Origin: Ceratodon purpureus
Lineage: Eukaryota > Streptophyta > Bryopsida > Pseudoditrichales > Ditrichaceae
NCBI GenBank assembly: GCA_014871385.1
Contig: CM026426.1
Coordinates: 21,008,573-21,072,572, forward strand
Direction of reading: 5' to 3'
DNA: 64,000 nucleotides
The translations under genes were made by a program, and so were the position numbers. Positions 56,664-64,000 of this stretch are shown piece by piece. How positions within the stretch are numbered: the stretch's first letter is position 1; the number at the start of each line of letters is the position of its first letter. Below the pieces are notes generated by a model, which searched no databases, was not told where the DNA came from, and saw only the letters and a program-made list of their open reading frames with translations.

Positions 56664-59600
56664 ATGGGGATGGTCTGTCTGTACGCCCAAGGCATGGGCA
56701 TCCCCCTTAGGTTTTGCGTAGATGACGATGGTCTAGCTACAGTCTCCTCTCTTCGCCTGAGTCTCAGATTCCATTTCCGTGAGGATTCCATCAGTATAGA
56801 GGAGGAGATCTTTCATGACGTTACTGCGGAGGTTACCCACACCCTCGGGCAACCTTCTGTGAGAGATGAAAACAATATGTTGCAGTGGAGACTCCTCCCT
56901 GGATCCTATAGAGTCTATGGTCTTACTGATTCTCTGATGGCTGCATCCACTGAGATCCTCACCCCCCGTCGTTCTTCTACTTGCACAATTCAGACTCCCT
57001 TACCTCGTGATGTCAAGGTCAAAGTCGAGCCTGGAACCGAGACTTCAGACGTAGAGAAACCTCCCCCTCCGACAGTCATTTCTCTCTCCTTTGATGACGA
57101 AGTCAGTCCCGTCAAGTTGGTGCCCAAGGTCCACGCTGATGCTCCTCCTTCCAATGTCTCTCCTCCATTGTCCCAGGTCACAGTTAGCATTGTTCCGCTC
57201 CTTCAACAGCTTGCAAAGGCGCGTGGGTCAAAAAACATTTTGAAGAAGATAGACTATTCCACTATTAGACACGAGAGAGTAGAGTACTTGCCTGCGAAGT
57301 TTGATGGTCCGGTTCTTTTTGAGTTGCCACCAGCTGCTGCAGGTTCCTCTAAGCTCGCCGCCAAGTCAATGCAGGGAATGGACAAACGATACGACGGACA
57401 CTTGTGGACCAAGACCATCACAACAAACATCTAGAACGACTTCGGACTGTCTTTTCGAAGTTCCAACTGCGTCGGATGGCTGCGCTGCACCAACGAGGAG
57501 TGTGACTTTCTGAAACGTGTTCCCAAGATCTTCGACGTTCACGAGACTGAGTTCGAAAGCTGTACCCTGCAAGCTTTTGTCATGGATCAGCCTCCTCCAT
57601 CTGACTCGACGCTATTGTGCAAGGTATGTAAAGAACCTCCATCATGTGTAGCTACATGCGAGGCTAAGATTTATTACGTTGTGGGCAAACCGAATCAGAC
57701 TAGAGCTTGTTATCACATAGGAACACATGATCATCTAGTGAAAGTTGGAGACTACAGAGACTCTAAAGCAGAGATAAGTAGCTTAATAGAAGAGCAGGTA
57801 GAGATAAACAACAAAGCAACAAAGAGCGCCGTTGTCTTGGAGGCGAGTAAACTCCTCATTGGGAGCTACCTACTATAGCCCGAGGATGCACCACCGAGGA
57901 AACTGACGATGGAGGAGCTGGTCCCTGTTCTGGATCGATGCAAAGACATGGCGTCGCCCAACATCCGCAACAAAGTCGCAATCTTCAAAAAATACAGAAG
58001 GTACGGAGTCATGGACGGTATCACCAAGCTCCGTGGAAACAGTCTCTGGGCGTATGTCCAGGAGAATAGGTTTCCTGGTCAGAGATCTATGCGTGACAAA
58101 GTCTTCGTCTTCAAGATGTCGGAGGTCGGGCCGGGAAGTGGTGTCGACTTGGTCAGCCGTATGCAAGCTGGGGGAGACTCGGAGAACGCATGGATCATGT
58201 TCGACCATGTAAAACGCGTGAAAGACTGGTCGACGCTGGCGTGCGATGTGTACGATGCCACCTTCTGCCGCGTGATCACAATCGCCACTTGCGACATGCA
58301 GTCCGAGGACACAGAGGCCCAGCTCGTCTTCTGGAAAAACCTGAACCTGGTCATGGAGATCAATGGCGTTGCAGCGCCGAACTTCAAGGGGTTCATGGCG
58401 GATAACGCACAGGCGAATTGGAATGCAGTGCGAATCCTTTACGGCAATGGCAACAAAGAGGACCCAATGGAGGACCGGGAGAGGTCGTGCTTGTTCCACT
58501 GGATTCAGAACATGGTGGCGTATACGCAGAAGCACTTCCCCGAAGAACTCTGGGAACAGCACAAGAAGATGTGCACTCAGTACAAGAATACGACCAGCAT
58601 GGCAGAGGCGGAAACTCTGTACCACGCGTTGCAAGCCTGGTGGGCATCCACCGGGGTCGTTGGCGAAAGCGGACTCATCAAATTTGATCAGTGGCTGTCA
58701 TTCTGGCACCACCGCTTCCGCCAGTGGGGGGGATTCATGACCGAGGTATGATCTCTGCACTCTGTTTTCATGTTTTTCATACTGGTTTCCTAGCCCTAAC
58801 CTACAAAACTCTAATCCGTGAATCTAATGGCTCCTACTGTCAAAACTGCAGAAATTCACGGAAGAAGAACTCACAGAGATGCCCACCTGTAACCTTGCCG
58901 AAACAGTTCACAACAAGTGGCTCCAAGCTTCTGGAAACAACGGGAACGACCTCTACGTTGCTACCGTGGACGATTTCGTTCGGGCTTTTCTACAGGTTGT
59001 TAACTACTACCAGTTCCTCAAAAGTGACGTCGGCGGAAGAGGACCGTCCAAGAAGGAACTCAGGCTCCGAATGGCGGAACGCAACGCGAAGAAATGGGGA
59101 AATCCTACACTGCTCGAAAACCCCATGCTCGATATGCCAGGTCATGGATGAGTTCTGCACCCGTCAGCCTATCATGCCTGGAGCGGAAATCTTCGGTTCA
59201 CAGAAGCGAAAAGCCGACGTCCCCATCGGCGCTGACGAGGAGTCTCATCGCCCGGACAAGACAAACTTCTCACGCCCAAGAGGCCCAAGACGTGCCGTCA
59301 GGGCTCGCCCTATGCGGATGCCCGTCATTGTGGAAGACGACTCCGAACACGACATCAAGGTAGAAGGTACCCAATCTCCTGCCCAAGAAGTTGATTCCCC
59401 TTTACCTTCACCTCTGAACAAGGGCGGCATTCGCCATGTCAACGCGGTTGAAGAAATCAAGGTCGACGTGAAGGAGTGGCACATCTCGAGACTTCACAAA
59501 CTTTCTGCAAAGTGCTGCTGGGCCCAAAGAGCTGAAACGAAGAAGAAGTGCACTGAGAGAATCGTCAGGGGGCCCCATTGCACAGCTGCCCCGACCTACA

Positions 59601-60345
59601 CTGGGCTTTGGACTAACTACCGTAGGAACACAGTCGAGAAGACAGAGTTCTTCTTCTGCTCCGATGATATTGAGCGCTGCGTGGAAGGCTCTAAGCGGAA
59701 GTGGGTAGCACACTACTCAAAGGACCAAGAATTCCCCTCCATTCCAGAGGTGTGGCCAATGAAACTTGGTACTAACCTAAAACTCACTAAGATTCTTGCC
59801 CTCGAAGCAGCGGGCTTTCAACTTCCGCCGAAGAAGCCGATCTCCCCAAGACGCCTGTTCTCTTCTCCCCCCCCCCTGCAAATCTCAGCTCGGTGCCAGT
59901 CCCTGCAGACGCTGACCGCTACCCAGGCAAGAGAGACGGCAAGATGGTGAAGCGCACTGCCACTCGTCCCAATCCGGCGCAGCGACTCTCCATGGGCTCC
60001 TCCGAGTCACTCAAATCGCGCCTCCGTTCCGTCACCATGATACCTGAGCCGGGCCACGGTTGCATCATTCGGCTGGATTCGGGCGTCGCACCACACATCA
60101 CACGGTACCAGATTACCATCAGTTCTTACCCTGGTTGCACTTGCCTAACATTCAAGAAGACGATGACTACGTTCCGTGGCAAGACTCAGTTCACGTATTG
60201 TAAGCACCTTTACTACATACTCTTGAAGGTCTGCAACCGTGATCCCGAAGCCGAGCTTTTCATCCATGCGCCTACCTTTAGCTTCAACGAGGTCAAGCTT
60301 CTCCTAGAGAGTGGAATCTTGCGTCACCCCTTGGCGAAGAAGTAG
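56664..60345 (+). pseudogene. MULE-type transposase T of element 2, interrupted
   Basis: The start is ATG 56,664. Domain order is as in element 1: N-terminal region with VKVE and VISLS, Cys-rich zinc region with GTHDH, MULE catalytic part from ATG 57,909 (MFDHV, GFMADNAQ, CLFHW), intron 58746-58851, middle region with VIVEDDSE and IKVE, and SWIM finger CTC...CKH (about 60,138-60,208). TAG codons are at 57,432 and 57,876. The first TAG of element 1 is absent; this copy has CAG there. The frame shift near 59,133 and the C10-run shift near 59,867 are shared. Only about ten base differences separate the two copies over 4.4 kb. As read, no full-length transposase can be made, so the element was probably moved in trans or uses recoding. 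Confidence 0.8.
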
Positions 60346-60599
60346 GTAGCCCTCCTACTTTAGAACTGCCATTTCCACAATGGCCATTTGTCACGTAGTG
60401 AATGATTTTAGTAATATACCATGTACTAAGTCAGCTATTCAGAAGCTGTATTGACTTTTTCATTATATTAAAGGCTTTGTCGTTCACATTGATTGCATTC
60501 TATTTCAATACATTCTATCTTGAACAAGTGCACTATATACCTCGTATCCTCTGACATGTACCCTTTATTACAGCAAAAATATACTTGTTATTAGATGTC

Positions 60600-61052
60600 T
60601 TAATCTTCGAACCTAACACGTTTAGGGTTGCCCACTACACTATCAGCAGGACTGTCAGCCGCTGATTGTACTACAGGACAAACTACATTTGCATTCACTT
60701 TTGTTCCGACACTTGGCAAGTGTCCTTGATAAGAACGTTTCAACAATGGCCCACCTCCCCGCCTCCGATTCACTGATTCCCTGGAATAGGTTCCCCTTGG
60801 GATCTTTCCAACCTTCGAGTATGCATGTGGTTGCAAAGGCACATCTACGTCCTCCTCTAGCACTATGATATCATCCGAATTTCCTGAACGTGGAGGATCA
60901 ACTCTTACATCCGGTTGTACGTCAACATCCGTTGTCAAAGGACGCCCTTGGCTGTTGGCCATCACCTCTTCTTCGTCCTCCACCTCAACATATGGTTGAA
61001 ATGGACAAACATCGTCAGCAAGTGATACAACAATATCTCTAACGTCTTCCAT
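60600..61052 (-). CDS. Gene C of element 2
   Basis: An intact 150-residue frame that differs from element 1's copy in a few residues (EEDVDV for EEDADV, SPADSV for SPANSV). It keeps the DDIIVLEED motif and the PKRVRFED end. Convergent with T. Confidence 0.65.
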   Translation of the reverse strand: MEDVRDIVVSLADDVCPFQPYVEVEDEEEVMANSQGRPLTTDVDVQPDVRVDPPRSGNSDDIIVLEEDVDVPLQPHAYSKVGKIPRGTYSRESVNRRRGGGPLLKRSYQGHLPSVGTKVNANVVCPVVQSAADSPADSVVGNPKRVRFED

Positions 61053-61280
61053 AACTGCTGTCCCGCACTACGGAAAAGAGCTTCACATAACACCAACACA
61101 AAAGAGGAAGAGACATTCCATACTCTTATCTTAAATATCCCTGAAGAAGATGCTTGGCGCCCTTGAAAATCGGCTTTTCATTCATTTAAAAGTTGTCATC
61201 CTCCTAAACTGAATGGGAAAAGATGAGGGTTTAGCAGAGGTCATCTAGCATTTAAAATTTAAAAAAAAAATCAGAAAATG

Positions 61281-61324
<44 letters not shown>

Positions 61325-62028
61325 ATTTATAAAAAATGAAATTAAAAATATTAAAGTAAACAAAAGCAATATTTAATATGAAGGTTAAAAATAATATGAA
61401 GGAGATTAAGAAATTGAATGTGAAAATAAAATGAATTTGAAAATAAAACAAAGGTGAAAATTAAATGAAAGGAGGCTTTTGACCCCTCTAACAAGATAAA
61501 TAGAATAAAGAAAATTAATAAAAAATACAAGACAATTATTAAAAAAAATAAAAATAAAAAAAAAGAAGGAGAAAGGCATGTAGACTATGGTGGATGAATT
61601 ATAGCAATGTTAAGAAAATGTTACGAAATTAAATGTTTCTTGATTCCTCTTAAGAGGTTCAATACCAATACATTTTAAGTAGTAATTTGCATATAAATGT
61701 GAGGGGATAAGGGGAATTAATGAATGCCTGAACCAGTTAGAAGGAGCTGGAGCATAGAAATTGGTGCACGTCAAAAAATTAATCACCAAGAAAAGAGAAA
61801 ACGAACTACAAATTCAATGAAAATATTGTAATTAGTCCACGGTTATAGGGTCAATAAAATTACTAAAATAAGATTATTTCTAATAATATACTGAGAATAT
61901 TCGAATCTTCTAATTTTATAGTATATTTTTAGTAAAAAAATTGCTATTTTTAGGTTCTGTCCCCGATTCTGTGCTCTCCGCTCTCCAAATCTCCGCTTTG
62001 CGCTCTCCGCTCACGTACAAGCTTCCCC
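61053..62028. mobile_element. Right subterminal region and TIR of element 2
   Basis: Probable gene C promoter, a poly-A run (about 61,280-61,323), AT-rich DNA with GGTTATAGGGTC shared with the left end, then CGCTCTCCGC repeats (61,973-62,010) and the terminal repeat to 62,028. Confidence 0.8.
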
Positions 62029-62039
62029 CGAGACTACTC
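62029..62039. repeat. Right target site duplication of element 2
   Basis: CGAGACTACTC, identical to 46,669-46,679. Confidence 0.9.
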
Positions 62040-63327
62040 CCCCTACAAAGTTTTAGCAGCCCAAATCCAAGATATTCATCACCTTGAAGAAATTCGTACC
62101 TTGGCCATCAAAAACATTACGGATAATCAACAGCTCAGCGCCAAGTATTTCCAAGCTTCGAAACCGGCTCGAATTTTCCAAAAAGGAGATGAGGTACTCT
62201 GGTGTCCCCGTGATCCCAAGATGAGAAATACAAAATTTGAATCCATTTGGCATGGACCTTATCGAGGACAGCTAGTTCTACCAAATAACACCGTGCTTTT
62301 AGTGAACAACGACTATTACGACGCAGAAGCCACTATTGTCAATACAAACAAACTTAAACAGTATCACACTACCTTACCTAGTATCACTCCCAAACTCAAT
62401 TTAGGCAAAATTTACACCAATTTGCCAGCCAAGGCCCAGACTCTGGCAGACCCGATACCCGCCACGGATTCCTTAGAGACCGTGGATGATACCCACACAA
62501 CACTTCCCCATACCCACGTTAGGAGCATCAGGGTAGATATGTGCGGCACATGTACCGGTCCTTACCCCGGGTATGAAAGATGTCCTCGGGCAGCATCCGC
62601 GGACATATATCCCGAAGACAAGAAATGTCGTGGGACAGACCTCATACCTTCCATTGTCAACTGCCAAAACTGCCATAGTATGTCTTATCAGCTCAGCCCT
62701 CCTTCACACCTAGCCCTCTATGAACTCAATCTTACTACTAGACATGACACCCTCCCTTTACACCAGCATCACTCACTATGTGGAAGCCATGGACACCAAA
62801 GACTAATCACACCAAGTAAAGTCTACTCCCAAGCTAGGCAAGCACTCCAAACACAGTGGGCACGTCAAGGAGCTAGGAGTCTTGTCTACCATGATCAACT
62901 ACGCTCTGATAGGACCTCGCCACCATTTTCTACGGCCACCTTGCAAGAGTCTAGGATCCTTGGCACATCCAGCCCCCAACCATCCCATCAACCCTGGATC
63001 ACCTCACAATGTCACCCGTCAGCGCCTCCTCTTCGTCTCTTCCCTTCCTTCATTCCTGGCTCTCTCATTCCTTTAGGCAACACTGCATATTGTCTGTCCT
63101 TGTGTTTTGTGTTGCCTTCCTTGTATCCATTGTCCATCACCCACGCTGCTTTTCTTCTCTCTTTACACCCAGAATCCATGGATAGCAAAACCGCCATGGG
63201 CCTCATCTACCTCCCTCGCATGGTGCGCGAGTGGAAGAGGAAGACCGATGGCGCCTGGCTCACCAAAACCAATTTGATTAAGTACTGGACAAGGTTAGAC
63301 GATCATGTTGATGTTGCTCGCTGCTAG
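62040..63327 (+). pseudogene. Ty3/gypsy integrase C-terminal region and long 3' extension
   Basis: The frame resumes the integrase after the target site (PYKVLAAQ), passes GDEVLWCPRDPK and SIWHGPYRG, which are typical integrase C-terminal (GPY-type) blocks, and stays open to TAG 63,325-63,327. The extension of about 300 residues has C-x2-C pairs (CGTCTG, CQNC) and is rich in His, Ser and Pro. It is not recognised. With the left half it forms one element older than element 2. Confidence 0.65.
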
Positions 63328-64000
63328 GCATTCTTAGCCTCCATGGCGACGCGGAGCAAAGATGAGCAGTTTTCCGTAGGAGCCATGACATGGATATGGA
63401 AGTCATGGCACTCGAGCCCCTCAAACTCCATGGCCAGGATATGGGCCACTTGCTCGACAATATGGCCATCCCGACAGAACGTCCACAGGAGATTCAGAGT
63501 GAAGCCCCGCCACCTTCATTGGAACCAGCGGAGCAGCCGGATTGTGTTCACATCCCTGATGCTCCCACCGACCCGGAGGATACCCCTGCAGCCTCACCTT
63601 GTATGCCGACACTGGCCCCCATCTCGCCAGAACGGTTTGCACCGACTGACCATGCAACACCAAGTTCCTCCAATACCTTGGTACGCATTCCACACAAAAC
63701 TTTCCGAAACCATAAATTAGCATTATAGAAATTGGAAGAAGATCATGACATAGAGGCAGACCATAGTGATGATAGCGAGTCACAGGAGGAAAGAAATACT
63801 TTGCTTCACAACGTGACTTAGCCACTCGATACTCTAACCCTGAGGCCGACAATGTGCAATGTCTGGCATGTAATAAGCTGCTTGGAAAAACAGTAACTGA
63901 TGTTTATCAGCATGCCCGCACATCCAAGTCGAAGCATAATCTGCTTCATTGCTGCGTCGCGATAGCCATAGCTCGCATCTTTGGTAACCAAGATCCTCCC
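63328..64000 (+). other. Possible coding remains to the window edge
   Basis: A Pro-rich acidic frame from about 63,390 reaches a TAG at 63,726 and continues in frame as KLEEDHDIEADHSDDSES. In another frame, from about 63,790 to the edge, YFASQRDLATRY is followed by CLACNK...HARTSKSKH, a C-x2-C...H...H zinc-finger-like pattern. It may belong to the Ty3 element or to a neighbour; the window ends here. Confidence 0.3.

Larger units (their letters stand above)
46680..62028. mobile_element. Complete giant Mutator-like element (element 2), 15,349 bp
   Basis: The left end GTGGAAAGTTCGTATGTGAG is matched in inverted form by the right end, complement GGGGAAGCTTGTACGTGAG. Both continue into GCGGAGAGCG repeats, and GACCCTATAACCGTGGA is shared further in. 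The 11-bp duplication flanks it, and the interrupted Ty3 integrase reads on across the site. Cargo: gene D (+), gene B (-), gene A (-), transposase T (+) and gene C (-). Confidence 0.9.

Noticed and set aside
1..64000. TAG reassigned to a sense codon in this genome
   Set aside because: TAG also ends well-supported frames here, such as T (9,680), gene A (52,476), gene D, gene B of block 3 (33,837) and RING 2 (20,953).

Overview
The window looks like nuclear DNA of a land plant. It has spliceosomal GT-AG introns, TATA-box promoters, Ty3/gypsy and pogo-like relics, Mutator-like (MULE) transposases, and one gene of a plant-type seven-helix membrane protein family. A bryophyte or other seed-free plant is my guess, but nothing here fixes the species. 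Almost everything is mobile DNA. No tRNA, rRNA or CRISPR array was seen.

Layout. (1) 1 to ~11,370: right part of a giant MULE ('element 1'), entering from outside the window. It carries the end of gene B (ParB-like), gene A (with Pol II CTD-like heptads), a ~3 kb array of 128-bp repeats, a broken transposase T and gene C. (2) ~11,389 to ~37,600: a distinct accessory block ('block 3'). It has a divergent transposase, two RING proteins, a double S1-like protein, several small genes and a long gene B relative. It is marked by 22 copies of the palindrome TGGCGCCGGCGCCA that occur nowhere else in the window. (3) 38,314 to 39,309: a host-like membrane protein gene with one in-frame stop. (4) 39,893 to 40,790: a small TIR element. 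(5) ~41,400 to 46,150: a decayed pogo-like gene on the minus strand with repeated mini-exons and another small TIR element inside. (6) 46,203 to 46,679 and 62,029 to ~63,327: two halves of one Ty3/gypsy integrase region. (7) 46,680 to 62,028: a complete giant MULE ('element 2'), 15,349 bp, with terminal inverted repeats and an 11-bp target duplication CGAGACTACTC, sitting inside that integrase.

How the genes may work together. T is a MULE-type DDE transposase with an N-terminal zinc-binding domain and a C-terminal SWIM zinc finger. Gene B joins a ParB-like domain to a C-terminal domain with the layout of beta-class DNA amino-methyltransferases, a fusion otherwise familiar from phages and bacterial mobile elements. 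Its catalytic motif is degenerate. Gene A carries YxPTSPx heptads like the RNA polymerase II tail. Several of these proteins carry SUMO-interaction-like and SUMO-site-like motifs, and block 3 adds RING proteins. I infer a large transposon family that interacts with host transcription and ubiquitin/SUMO pathways. Function is not shown by sequence alone, and most reading frames carry stops or frameshifts.
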